Source: CAYOHG01 sp964465125
Lineage (GTDB): Bacteria; Planctomycetota; Phycisphaerae; UBA1845; Fen-1342
NCBI GenBank assembly: GCA_964465125.1
Contig: CAYXIO010000007.1
Coordinates: 1-64,000, forward strand
Length of the DNA: 64,000 bases
Direction of reading: 5' to 3'
The notes below the pieces were generated by a model that worked only from the letters and a program-made list of their open reading frames with translations, made no database searches and was not told the origin of the DNA. The position numbers were made by a program, and so were the translations under genes. Below, piece by piece: positions 8,585 to 18,900 of the stretch; the first letter of the stretch is position 1, and each line of letters starts with the position of its first letter.

Positions 8585-11500
8585 ATGCGCCGCCGGCAGA
8601 ACCTGATTATCCCGGGTCGCCTGAGCCGTGCCGTCACGCAGGTTCCGCTCGATTCGGCGGCGCGCGAGCGGTCCTACCAGATCATCCGCCGCTGGGGCGA
8701 ACTCGAAAGCTCCGGGAAGCTGCGCCAGCTCAGCGAGACGCAGCTCCAGGCCGAGTTTCTGACGCAGGTTTTCGGTCAGGCGCTGGGCTACGCGCTGGTG
8801 TCGGACCACGCCGAGCACTACGAGCTGCAGCCGCAGTTAGCGGTCAACGGCGGCGTAGCGGACGCGGCCTTGGGTCGCTTCGCGGGCGAGGCGCGCGAGC
8901 CGCGCGTGCTGATCGAGCTGAAAGGGCCGACCGTCGATGTCGACCGACCGGCGGGCTGCGGACGCACCCCGGTTCAGCAACTTTGGGACTATCTCAACCT
9001 TTGCCCGCAATGCCGGTGGGGGATCGTCTGCAACTACGTCAGCTTTCGGCTTTACCATCGCGACCACACCCCGCGCGCCTTCGAGCTGTTCACGCTGGAG
9101 GAGCTCAGCCGCAACCGCCAGCGCTTCGACGAGTTCTATGTACTCTTCTCGCGCGACGGCCTGCTGCCGCCGAGAGCCGACCGGGAGCCGCACGCCGACA
9201 GGCTACTGCGCGAGACCGGCGAGCGGCAACGGGAGGTCGGCGACGAGCTATACGAGCGCTACAGCTCTCAGCGTCGCGACCTGATCCACCACCTGCACGC
9301 CCGGCTGAAGCAGCCGCTGCCTGAGGCGATCCGCATCGCCCAGCGGTTGATCGACCGGATCGTGTTCATCGCGTTCTGCCAGAGCCGCGACCTGATCGCC
9401 CAGCGAACGCTGCAAAAGGCCCACGCCAGCATCCCCCTCTATCAGCGCGCTACCAACCCGCGCTGGAAGAATTTCCTGAACCTCTTCCGCGCCGTCGACG
9501 TGGGGCACGGCGATTTGGGCATTCCGCACGGCTACAACGGCAACCTCTTCAAGCCCGACGAGACCATCGACAACCTCGAGCTGGACGACAGTTGGACCGA
9601 CTTCTTCCGCGACATTGGTGAATACGACTTCCAGGCCGAGGTCAATGTCGACGTCCTCGGCAACCTGTTCGAACGGTCGGTCACCGAGCTGGAGCGGCTG
9701 CGCGTCGGCGGCTTCTTTCAAGGCGAGGACGCGGACGGCGCCGGCGCGCGAATGCCAAAATCCGCCCAGCGCAAGCGCTTCGGAATCTACTACACGCCGC
9801 CCGAGTTCACGCGCTTCCTCGTGCAGCAGACTGCCGGCACGCTGATCGACGAACGCTGCGCCGCGCTGGCGGCCGAACTGAACGTCGAGCCCGACGCGCC
9901 CACGCCACCTCGGGCCCGCAAAGCGATCATCGAATTCGTCCAGCGCTGTCTCCAGGCCGTGCGAGACCTGAAGATCGTCGATCCGGCCTGCGGCAGCGGC
10001 GCCTTCCTGATCGCCGCCTATGACCTGCTCGAAGACCGCTACTTCGATCTGATCGAGCGGCTCGACCGTCTGGGACAGCCCGCCGACGAAGTCGCCGCCC
10101 TGCGCGCCCAGGTCAGCGATTTCATCCTGAAGGACAATCTCTTCGGCGTCGACCTGTCCCCGGAGGCGGTCGAAATCACCCAGTTGGCGCTTTGGATCCG
10201 CTCGGCCCGGCGCGGACGCACCCTGGCGGACCTGTCCCAGCACGTCCTCTGCGGCAACAGCCTGGTGGACGATCCGCACGTGGACCCGGTCGCCTTCGAT
10301 TGGCGGCACCGCTTCGCCGCGATCTTCGAGCGCGACGCGGGCGGGTTCGATTGCGTCATCGGCAACCCACCCTGGGAACGGCTCAAGCTCCAGGAGCGCG
10401 AGTTCTTTTCACTCGCCGCGCCCGAGATTGCCTCATGCGTCAGCGCCGCTCAACGCCGCGCGATGATCGCCAAGCTCGAAGGCGAGAACCGCCCCCTGTT
10501 CGAGCGCTACCAGAGCGCCAAGCAGCAGGCCGACCGCGCGCTGATGTACGCGCGCGACGCCGGCCGGTTTCCGCTGACGGGCCACGGCGACGTGAACACC
10601 TACATGCTCTTCGCCGAGGCCGCGCGCGCGATCGTCGCGCCGCAGGGCATGGTCGGCCTGCTCGTGCCCTCGGGCATCGCAACCGATGAAACGACCAAGG
10701 ACTACTTCGCCGCGCTGGTGGAAAGCGGCGCCCTCAAGCTGATGTACGACTTCGAGAATCGCAGGCGGGCCTTCCCGGACGTCGACAACCGCTTCAAATT
10801 CTGCACACTGGTCTTCGGCGGTGCGGCGCGCCGCCACGATTCCGCCGATTTCGTCTTCTTCGCGCACCAGATGGAAGACCTGGAGCCGAAGAAGCGGCAC
10901 ATTCCGCTCTCCGCCGCCGACCTGAGGCTGTTGAATCCTAACACGCGCACCTGCCCGATTTTTCGCAGCCGCCGCGACGCCGACCTGACGCGATCCATCT
11001 ATCGAAACGTCCCGATTCTGGTGGACCGGACGCGCCGTTCCGGCGGCAACCCGTGGGGCGTGCGGTTCGTGCGGATGTTCGATCAGACCAATGACGCCGA
11101 GCTGTTCCACACGCGCGCGCAGCTCGAAGAGCTGGGTCTCAAGCCCGACGGCAACCGTTGGAAGAAGGGCCGCCAGCGGTTCTTGCCGCTGTACGAGGCC
11201 AAGATGATCCAGGCTTACGACCACCGCGCGGCGAGCGTCGTGCTGGAAGAGGGCAACTGGGTCCGCCAGGGCCAGACCGCGCCGACCAGCCTGGTGCAGC
11301 ATCAGAACCCGGAGTTCACGGTCGAGCCGCGCTGGTGGGTTGAGAAAGGCGAAGTCGCCCGACTGCTCGGCGTCGAAGCACCGCCGGCGCTGCTGGCGTA
11401 CAAGGACGTCACCAGCGCGACCAACCAGCGCACGATGATCGCGGCGCTCGTACCGCTGTCGGCGGTCGTGAACTCCGCGCCGCTGATTCTGCCTGATGAC

Positions 11501-11980
11501 CGCATTGCGCCACGGCCGGCCTGTTGCTTGCTCGCGAACCTGAATTCCCACGTCTACGATTTCGTCGCTCGGCAGAAGGTCGGCGGCGTGCATCTGAACT
11601 TCTTCATCGTCGAGCAATTGCCGACGCTGCCCCCCGACCGCTACGCGGAGCGCTGTCCCTGGAACAAGCGTCAGACGCTGGAGCGCTGGGTGAGCGACCG
11701 CGTGCTGAGGCTCACCTGCACCGCCAACGACATGATCCCGCTGGCGAAGGCAGCCGGCTTCGAACCGGAGGTGCACAAGTGGCGGCCCGAGGAGCGCGCC
11801 ACGCTGCGGGCCGAGTTGGATGCCGCGTATTTCCACCTGTACCGGCTCGAGCGCAGCGACGTGGAATACGTCCTGTCGACGTTTCAGGGGCTCCGCGAGG
11901 ATGGGCCGACGCGGGTCGGCGAAAGCACGAGCGAGCAGATTCTCGCGTGCTACGAGCGGCTCGCGGAGGCGGCCAGGTGA
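8585..11980 (+). CDS. Single-polypeptide restriction-modification enzyme (type IIG/Eco57I-like)
   Basis: This is a 1131-residue fused endonuclease/N6-adenine methyltransferase. The N-terminus has a PD-(D/E)XK-type nuclease signature: Asp93 in GGVADAALG, Glu111-x-Lys113 in LIELKGP, then a QQLWDYL helix. The methyltransferase core carries motif I DPACGSGAFL near residue 466, VDLSPEAVEITQLALWI, and the catalytic motif IV NPPW at residues 594-597. The last ~400 residues look like a TaqI/Eco57I-type target-recognition region. No separate specificity or restriction gene flanks it, fitting a self-contained enzyme. The frame is also open from an ATG at 8453. I prefer 8585 because the extra 44 residues have weak codon bias, but neither start has a clear ribosome-binding site. 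Enzyme class is well supported; cutting activity and target are unknown. Confidence 0.88.
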   Translation: MRRRQNLIIPGRLSRAVTQVPLDSAARERSYQIIRRWGELESSGKLRQLSETQLQAEFLTQVFGQALGYALVSDHAEHYELQPQLAVNGGVADAALGRFAGEAREPRVLIELKGPTVDVDRPAGCGRTPVQQLWDYLNLCPQCRWGIVCNYVSFRLYHRDHTPRAFELFTLEELSRNRQRFDEFYVLFSRDGLLPPRADREPHADRLLRETGERQREVGDELYERYSSQRRDLIHHLHARLKQPLPEAIRIAQRLIDRIVFIAFCQSRDLIAQRTLQKAHASIPLYQRATNPRWKNFLNLFRAVDVGHGDLGIPHGYNGNLFKPDETIDNLELDDSWTDFFRDIGEYDFQAEVNVDVLGNLFERSVTELERLRVGGFFQGEDADGAGARMPKSAQRKRFGIYYTPPEFTRFLVQQTAGTLIDERCAALAAELNVEPDAPTPPRARKAIIEFVQRCLQAVRDLKIVDPACGSGAFLIAAYDLLEDRYFDLIERLDRLGQPADEVAALRAQVSDFILKDNLFGVDLSPEAVEITQLALWIRSARRGRTLADLSQHVLCGNSLVDDPHVDPVAFDWRHRFAAIFERDAGGFDCVIGNPPWERLKLQEREFFSLAAPEIASCVSAAQRRAMIAKLEGENRPLFERYQSAKQQADRALMYARDAGRFPLTGHGDVNTYMLFAEAARAIVAPQGMVGLLVPSGIATDETTKDYFAALVESGALKLMYDFENRRRAFPDVDNRFKFCTLVFGGAARRHDSADFVFFAHQMEDLEPKKRHIPLSAADLRLLNPNTRTCPIFRSRRDADLTRSIYRNVPILVDRTRRSGGNPWGVRFVRMFDQTNDAELFHTRAQLEELGLKPDGNRWKKGRQRFLPLYEAKMIQAYDHRAASVVLEEGNWVRQGQTAPTSLVQHQNPEFTVEPRWWVEKGEVARLLGVEAPPALLAYKDVTSATNQRTMIAALVPLSAVVNSAPLILPDDRIAPRPACCLLANLNSHVYDFVARQKVGGVHLNFFIVEQLPTLPPDRYAERCPWNKRQTLERWVSDRVLRLTCTANDMIPLAKAAGFEPEVHKWRPEERATLRAELDAAYFHLYRLERSDVEYVLSTFQGLREDGPTRVGESTSEQILACYERLAEAAR

Positions 11981-12037
11981 TGTGACCCCGCCCGGCGACC
12001 CAAGCCGATGACCCCTTCGCCGGATGCCCAGGCCCGC

Positions 12038-12937
12038 CTACGTCGCGCCCGCGTCCGGCCAGATGCCGCTGAAGACTTCGATCGCGGGGCCGGTCTTGAA
12101 GGCGTGGCCGCCTGCGCGGTCCCATTCGATCCGCAGCTCGCCGCCCGGAAGCCGCACCGTCACGTCGCGGTCGGCCTGCTCCGTCAGCACCGCGGCGACC
12201 GCGACGGCGCACGCGCCCGTCCCGCACGCCAGCGTCGGCCCGGTCCCGCGCTCCCAGGTTTTCATCTCGATGCAATCGCGGCGCAGGACGCGCGCGAAAT
12301 GCGCGTTGACGCGCTGCGGAAACAGCGGGTGACACTCCACCAACGGCCCCCACTCGGGCAGCGGAACGCGGTCGAGCTCCTGCACAAAGAACACGGCATG
12401 AGGATTGCCCATCGAAACGCACGTCATGCGCGGGCCGGCGGCGCCGAAGATCGACGCGGCCAGCGCCGCCGGCTGCGCGAGCGCTTCGAACGGGACATTC
12501 ACGGCGCGGGCGCCTGCGAGCCTCACCGGAACCCGGTCCGGTTCGAGCCGCGGCGCACCCATGTCCACGCGCACGCGCGACACGCGCTGATGTCCGTCGA
12601 GCGACAGCTCCAGGCGGAGCACCCCGGAGTCCGTCTCAATCTGAAGCGGGTTGACGCGCGCCAGGCCGCCGTCCCAGACGAACTTCGCGACGCAGCGGAT
12701 GCCGTTGCCGCACATCTGGGCGCGCGAGCCGTCGGCGTTGTACATCTCCATGCGGGCGTGGGCCGGCGAGCCGGACGAAGGCGGAACGATCAGAATCAGC
12801 CCGTCGCCGCCGACGCCGAAGTGCCGGTCGCTGATCGCGCGGGCGAGTGCGACCGGGTCGTTCACCGTCTGGTCAAACGTGCTGATGTAGACGTAATCGT
12901 TGCCCAGCCCGTGCATCTTCGTGAAGGCCAGGGGCAT
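12038..12937 (-). CDS. dapF: Diaminopimelate epimerase
   Basis: DapF converts LL- to meso-diaminopimelate in the lysine and peptidoglycan pathway, using two cysteines as acid/base. Both are present: the first in YNADGSRAQMCGNGIRC and the second in LACGTGACA. The N-terminus (FTKMHGLGNDYV) is diagnostic, and 299 residues is slightly longer than the usual ~275. It starts 8 bases after the stop of the FecR-like gene, so the two are co-transcribed. A DapF implies meso-DAP chemistry, consistent with peptidoglycan being present in planctomycetes. Confidence 0.97.
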   Translation of the reverse strand: MPLAFTKMHGLGNDYVYISTFDQTVNDPVALARAISDRHFGVGGDGLILIVPPSSGSPAHARMEMYNADGSRAQMCGNGIRCVAKFVWDGGLARVNPLQIETDSGVLRLELSLDGHQRVSRVRVDMGAPRLEPDRVPVRLAGARAVNVPFEALAQPAALAASIFGAAGPRMTCVSMGNPHAVFFVQELDRVPLPEWGPLVECHPLFPQRVNAHFARVLRRDCIEMKTWERGTGPTLACGTGACAVAVAAVLTEQADRDVTVRLPGGELRIEWDRAGGHAFKTGPAIEVFSGIWPDAGAT

Positions 12938-12945
12938 GAGCGACC

Positions 12946-14028
12946 TCAGGGCTGATTGCCGCGGAGGAAGTTCTCAACGACCCGGCGCGGAAAGACATAA
13001 CGCCCCGGTCGGGCCAGCCCCTGCTGAGCCAGCGGGTTGTTCGCGTCGATCAGAATCACGATCAGATCCTCGCCGCGGCCCGTGCCGAAGAATCCTTCCG
13101 GACGGAAGCGGTTCGAGTTGTCGACGATCGGCGCGACCGGCGGGGGAAGCACCTGCTCGACCTGCCGCGAGAATTCATCGCGCGCGGAGCTGCTGTTGAG
13201 GTTGATGAGCACCTCGCGCCCCTGGCCGGGGCTGATCACGCCGAGGCCCGACGAGCGAAGCTGGTTGAACGCGATGTCGACGTCGCTCTGGCCAAGGAAG
13301 TCGGCGACGGGGATGTTGTTGCGGACGGCGGACTCGTCCAGCCAGCGGCGCATCGCCTGCGTGACGAGCTGCTTGGGCGGAACGGTGCGGCGCTGGCCGG
13401 TCACCTGGTTGATCGCCTCGACCAGCCCGCGGTCGGTCAGGCCGATCTCGAAGGCGTCGGTGTCGCGCTCGTAGTACATCGTAAAGCCCCAGGTGCCGCG
13501 CTTCGAAAGCGTGGCGACGGGCGAGTCGACGGTGAAGCTGCTCTTCAGGCCCCCCTCGGCGACGCCGGCGCGAATTCGGCCGTAGCCCACGCCGATGCGG
13601 ACGTTCTTGGATTCCTGGGTCTTGTAGGCCTCGCTGAGATAGGTCTTGCCGGAGGACTCGATCAGCAGGCAGGTGTAGGGCTCTTCCTCGCCGACCTGAA
13701 GCTTGATCGACGCGCGGATGCCCGTGAGGATCTTGGTGTCGGCTGGGTACTCATCGTTCAACTTGCAGGGCGTCTTGGCGTCGCCGTCGGCCGGCCCGTA
13801 GAGCACGTCGCCGTTGACTTCGATCACGCGAAAGCGGATCGGCTGCTCGCCCGCCGCGCTGGGCGCTGTAGCGGGCGCGCTGGGCGCCGTAGCCGCCGGC
13901 GGGTCGACGGGCTGAAGCGTTCCCGCCGTGCCCGCACCATGCTGAGCGTAGGTCGAGGCAGAACCGATCAGCAACAGGACCGCGACACCGGCCAAGCCGG
14001 CCCGGGCCGACAACAGGCGAATCGACAT
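12946..14028 (-). CDS. Secreted FecR-like domain protein
   Basis: This ~360-residue protein has a Sec signal peptide (SIRLLSARAGLAGVAVLLLIGSA, then AQH) and a low-complexity Pro/Ala linker. A beta-rich FecR-like region follows (VIEVNGDVLYGPADG ... ILTGIRASIKLQVG), the kind that usually binds or senses at the cell surface. The ATG at 14028 is favoured over 14034 because the GGGGGAG Shine-Dalgarno is then 7 rather than 1 base away. The protein lacks the transmembrane anti-sigma module of true FecR, and no sigma-factor gene is adjacent. Its function is therefore unknown. It is cotranscribed with dapF. Confidence 0.7.
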   Translation of the reverse strand: MSIRLLSARAGLAGVAVLLLIGSASTYAQHGAGTAGTLQPVDPPAATAPSAPATAPSAAGEQPIRFRVIEVNGDVLYGPADGDAKTPCKLNDEYPADTKILTGIRASIKLQVGEEEPYTCLLIESSGKTYLSEAYKTQESKNVRIGVGYGRIRAGVAEGGLKSSFTVDSPVATLSKRGTWGFTMYYERDTDAFEIGLTDRGLVEAINQVTGQRRTVPPKQLVTQAMRRWLDESAVRNNIPVADFLGQSDVDIAFNQLRSSGLGVISPGQGREVLINLNSSSARDEFSRQVEQVLPPPVAPIVDNSNRFRPEGFFGTGRGEDLIVILIDANNPLAQQGLARPGRYVFPRRVVENFLRGNQP

Positions 14029-14105
14029 GGTCATACTCCCCCCCCGCCAATTATTCGCGGGAGTTGGGCAAGGTCAACTTGAGGGCCGAAAATCGCCGCC
14101 AATCT

Positions 14106-15734
14106 TCAGGGCCCGACCACCGGCAGCGGTGTACCCAACGGTCCGGAGCCGGGTTCCGGCGCCGGCGGCGCGGCGGGCCCACCGAAGGAGTCGTCCGGCT
14201 CCTCGTAGAAGATTTCGGAATAATCGACCGCGTCGATGTCGTGGCGCAGCAGCAAGTACATCTGCACCGACGCGTGGAAGAAATAGCTGAGCAGGAACGC
14301 GGCCAGCACTCCGACCAGCGCGAAGACCCAGAGCATGATCACGACCATGAGGATCCACTCGCTGGCGCTGAGCGGACCCAGCCCGAACCAGCCCCACAGC
14401 GGAGCGGGTTGAGCGCCCGGCAGCCAGGGCAGATCGGTCCAAGCCGGCATGTGCCAGACGGTCTCGATCTTGGGAATGTTGGCGAGCTCGTTGGCGCTGC
14501 GGAGGCCGAAGAAGCCGAGCCCCGCGCCCAGGCAGAAATGCGTGAGTTTGAGCGCCAGCAGCACGATCCCGCGCAGGATCACGAAGCACAGCGCGCCGTG
14601 CACGAGGCTGACGAGGATGTAGCCGGCCAGCCGCCCGAAGCGCTGCCCGACGTAGCTGGCCGCATGCTGGAACGCATCAAAGCCGTCCGAGCCCTCCACG
14701 GCGATGGTCGCCCAGGTGAGGTGCGTTCCGAACAGCGCGCAGACGGTAAGCAATGCCGCGCCGACGCCCAGGAACAGCGCCACCGGGAAGAAGAAGGCCG
14801 CCAGCAGCTCGTCGACCCAGCCGAGCACCGCAGACACGCCGGGGATGCCGCCGAGGATGCCGCCGACGCCGCCGAGAACCGCGGCGCCGAAGATGAGCCC
14901 GAGTCCCAGCAGCAGCGCCAGCCCGAACGTCATCAGCGGCCCGCCGATCAGCCCGCTAAGCTTCTCGCGCGCAAAGCCGAGGGCTTCGAAACAGCCCAGA
15001 TCCTCTTCGCGGGCGCTTTGCACCGCGGCGCAGCGGGCGATGCCGCCGCCGATGAGGCTGAGCACGCCGAACGCGGCCAGCAGGTAGAGAATCGCGAAGA
15101 GCGGACGCTGCGTCGCAAACCAGGACAGGCCGGCCAGGGCCGAGGAGACGCCGTCCAGCACCCCGGGTTCGCCCGCCAGAAGATCGCCGAAGCCGAACCG
15201 CAGCCCGACGGCGGCCTGTGCGCAGGTGGCGAGGCAGTGTCCGTTGTGGCGAAGCAGTGCGGCGAACGGACCCATCGCGCGGGATTCGCGCTGTAGCGCC
15301 TGGATTTCCGTCGCGCGAGCCAGCATGGGCGCGCGCAGCGGGGCGGCGGTCGCAGCATCCATCGGCGCGGTGCTCGGCGAAAGCTCGGTCAGCGCCGTCT
15401 CGAGCGGGCTATGGATCGGCGCGACCGGCCCATCGTCATCGGCATGCACGGCGGCGGCCTGCCGCAAGAACGCTTCGAAGCCGACGCGATCGAGGACGGC
15501 GTAGGCTTCGACCTCGCTGGCGAACCCGCTTTGCGGGACGACCGCGACTCCGCCGCCGGCCGCGGTCCAGACCCCGTCGCCCAACCGGCCCAGAAGGTAG
15601 AGCGCGGCGACCGCGCACCAGCCCAGCGCCATCGGGGCGAACCAGAGCGCATGCGAAAACGCCTGAAAGAGCCGCACCACCGGAAACGCGTCGCGCCACG
15701 CGATGTGTCGAAGCTCGCCGCTCGAATCTGCCAT
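14106..15734 (-). CDS. Polytopic membrane protein of unknown function
   Basis: The 542-residue product has about eight hydrophobic segments (for example around residues 30-50, 245-270, 300-330, 370-400 and 470-500) and ends in a Pro/Glu/Gly-rich cytoplasmic-looking tail. I do not recognise a named domain; similar large membrane proteins without assigned function are common in planctomycetes. The coding frame is consistent throughout. A TATAAT element sits about 95 bases upstream of the ATG. The FecR-like gene starts 78 bases downstream, so read-through into fecR-like/dapF is possible. Confidence 0.75.
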   Translation of the reverse strand: MADSSGELRHIAWRDAFPVVRLFQAFSHALWFAPMALGWCAVAALYLLGRLGDGVWTAAGGGVAVVPQSGFASEVEAYAVLDRVGFEAFLRQAAAVHADDDGPVAPIHSPLETALTELSPSTAPMDAATAAPLRAPMLARATEIQALQRESRAMGPFAALLRHNGHCLATCAQAAVGLRFGFGDLLAGEPGVLDGVSSALAGLSWFATQRPLFAILYLLAAFGVLSLIGGGIARCAAVQSAREEDLGCFEALGFAREKLSGLIGGPLMTFGLALLLGLGLIFGAAVLGGVGGILGGIPGVSAVLGWVDELLAAFFFPVALFLGVGAALLTVCALFGTHLTWATIAVEGSDGFDAFQHAASYVGQRFGRLAGYILVSLVHGALCFVILRGIVLLALKLTHFCLGAGLGFFGLRSANELANIPKIETVWHMPAWTDLPWLPGAQPAPLWGWFGLGPLSASEWILMVVIMLWVFALVGVLAAFLLSYFFHASVQMYLLLRHDIDAVDYSEIFYEEPDDSFGGPAAPPAPEPGSGPLGTPLPVVGP

Positions 15735-15826
15735 GGAACGCCAGCTCCGTTAGGGGACGGTGCAATGAGCCGGCGCCGCCTTACGGCCTGGTCGTGGAAG
15801 GCGGCCGGCTCTCGCCAACGGGCCGT

Positions 15827-15855
15827 ATTATAGGAGTGAACGGGGGCGGGAACCA
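15827..15855 (-). promoter_or_regulatory. Candidate promoter for the 542-residue membrane protein
   Basis: A perfect TATAAT (minus strand, 15832-15827) is preceded after 17 bases by TGGTTC, a weak -35. It points toward the start at 15734. Confidence 0.4.
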
Positions 15856-15962
15856 TCCGCACGGCGTTTGTGGTTCATCCGATCGGGCGACGCGACGCGG
15901 CCCGGATGGGGCAAGTGCCGAATCCGGGCTGCGAATCGGAACGCAGCTCGCGACAAGCTGGG

Positions 15963-18900
15963 TCAGTTCACGGCACCGGCGGCGGAATTCACGCCGCGCA
16001 CATTGCCGTAGTAGTCATCGAACACGCCCGGCGGCGTCGGGCCCATCACCGGCACCGCGGGCTGGTAGCTCCCGTTCAGGCTCATCAGCGACTCCTGCTC
16101 GTCGCCCGTGAATGACTTGCTCAGCCACTGGGCGAACGACAGCCCGGCCCCGCTGTAGCGCGCGAAGAAGAGCGAGTCCGTGCTCGAGTTCGGCGTCCAG
16201 ACGTTGTTGTCGAACGCGAAGCTGTCGACAAAAACGTCGGTCTGGTAGAGCGCGGTGTCCGGCGACGCGACGATCAGGTTGCCGCGCACGCTGCCGGTCA
16301 TCGACGCGCTGGATTTCGTGCCGATGAAGACCGCCAGCGTCGCGGGCTCGAGCCGCATCGTGTTGCAGTAGATTCTCACGTTGGTGACCGGCTCGGCGGG
16401 GTTCGACTGGATGCGGATCGCGTCCGTGCCGATCGGCTCGAAGATGTTGTTGCAGATCGTCAGGTGATTGACGTCGCGCTCGATCGAGATGTTTCCGCCG
16501 ACGGACGTGTCGCCGGTCAGGTAGTTCGCCTCGATGCGGGCCTGCGACAGCGTGAGGTTGTCGGCGGGATTACCCAGCCAGAGATCGCCGTCGGCCAGCA
16601 CGTTGCCGAACGCGTGGCAGTAGTCGCCCTGCGTGAACCGCAGCGTGGACTTGACCGTGTCCTGGATGAGCGTGTTGAACAAGAGGTTCAGCATGTAGGT
16701 CGGGGCGGTGTTGCGGACGATGGACTCTTCGACGCTTCGGCCGAACTGGCAGCCCATCACGACGCCCTGCTCATACGATCCGCCGGAGGCCCACGACATG
16801 CTGTAGGCCCGCGTCAGCACGGAGGTGCATCCCAGCACCAGCAGCGGGCCGCCGTTGCCGGCCGGCCGGATGAAGTCGCTGTAGCGGTTGCCCGGATCGC
16901 TGCCCGTGCAGTGACAGTCGATCAGCGCCATGTGCGTGCCGCGCAGCTCGATCGCCGCGCCGGAGGCGGACGCGGCTCCCGGCACGAACGTCAGCCCTTC
17001 CCACACCTGGCCGGTTGAGCCGGCGGCCAGCCGCCCGGCGCGCGTGGTCGCGTCGGCATTGCTGCTCAGCATCACCGGCCGAACGCCGGCGCCGTCCCAG
17101 TGAATGTAGGCGTTTGCCACCGCGCCGGTCTCGATCGCGCCCAGCGTGCTGAGCGTCTCGACGTGGTTGCCCGCCAGCACGTACTCGATATTGTTCGTGT
17201 CGCCGTGCCGGCTCAATGCGTAGACCAACGAGCGGTACGGCGCGTTCGCGGCAGCGCCGCTCGACACATCATCCGAGCCGGTCGCGCTGTTGATGTAGCA
17301 CTTGCTGCGCGTGTTGGCGGCCACCACGATCGGCGAAGAGCTGACCGTCGTCTGCTCGCCGAGCGGGTTCGTCACCGTGCACGTAATCGTCCACGTCCCG
17401 GCGCTCAGGACCCACGCCATGTTGAACCCGCGGCCTTCGAAGCTGAGGTCGCGCTGGGTGGCGGAATGTCCCGGACGAGGATCGGTCACGTTGCGGTACT
17501 TCGCGGGCCACGAATTCAGGCCGCCGGCGCGCTCGACCGTCCAGAACACCTGGCATTGGTCCCACGTCGAGCCGTCGTGCGTGCTGGACGCCTCGAAGTC
17601 GATGGATGCAAAGACCGCCGCGGGCGATTGGCGCGACGCCGAGGGCTCCGGCACGTCGAGCACCAGCTCCGGCCCAGGCGACGCATTGACCGTCAGCGTG
17701 ACGCCGCGATCCGTGTCGCCCATGGCGTTGGTCAGGTTCCGGAACGCGAGCGTGTCCACGTAGGCCCCGACCGGCAGGGTGTTGGCGCCGGTGCCGAGCG
17801 ACACCACCACGGCAGCGACGCCGCCGGGCGCAAGCACGCCCGTGCTGCTCGACAGGGTCACCCAGTTGGCGCTCTTGGAGACGCTCCAGTCGATCGCCCC
17901 GGAGCCGGCGTTGATCAGCGTGTAGGTCTTTGAGTTCGATTCAAACGGGCCGCCGACCGGACCGGCGACGTTGAAGTCGGTCGTGGGAGTCACCAGCAGA
18001 ATGCCCTGACCGTCGCCGGCGAGCGTGTCGAGCGTGAAATCCTGCCCGCTCACGTTGTTGGCCAGGTCGGAGTAGGACCGGACCGTGGGCGTAAACGTCC
18101 GTCCGGTCATCGTCGGCGTAATCGAGCCGCTCCAACCTTGCAGTACGGCAAGCGAATAATCGCCCGCGGCGCTGGTGACCGCGCTGCGCCCGTCGCTGGC
18201 CAGCAGCGTCACGCCGGGCACGCTGGCGGCATTCTCGTCGAGCACGCGCCCGCTGATGAGAACGGTCTGCGACGACGAGTCACCGCTGCCGTCGTTCTGC
18301 CCGCTGGAGACCTCGGCCGTCTTGGGGCCGCCCTCTACGCCGCGCGAGCAGCTCACCGGGGATGACAATCCGGCCAGGATCAGCGTCAGCGAGATCACGT
18401 GCGTGCCGCTGTTGCCGGCGAAGGTGTGCTCGCGGGTCGCGTGAGTGGCCATCGGGCCGGATTCCTCGACGTCGTCGAAATGCCAGACGTACGTGCCGTC
18501 AGGCACTCCGGCGCGATCGTTCGTAAAGGCCCACGTGCGAATCGTCAATTGCGGAGACTCGGCGATCACCTCGACGTCGAAGAGGACTTCGGGATAGACG
18601 GTGACCGAAGCGATCGCCTCCGGGGATGAATCGGAACGAGCGCTGGCCACGTAGGTGAACTGGTCGGCGCCGGAAAAGCCCGCCGCCGGCGAATACAGGA
18701 CCTGCGCAGTCGTGTCGCCCAGCGTCTCAATCGCGCCAAGCGCTCCGAACTGCGGCCCGGACACCACTTCGAAGCTCAGAGGCTGGTCGTCGTCGGCCTG
18801 TCCGGCTAGCTGGACCAGGCAACTGTCGCCGGCGACCACCGCCGCGCTGACGGCGTTCGCGGAGATGGACGTTGAAGACGTATCGGTCGCGCTGGAGGAA

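Noticed and set aside
12946..14028. FecR-type anti-sigma factor regulating a nearby sigma gene
   Set aside because: There is no transmembrane anti-sigma module and no sigma-factor gene in the neighbourhood.
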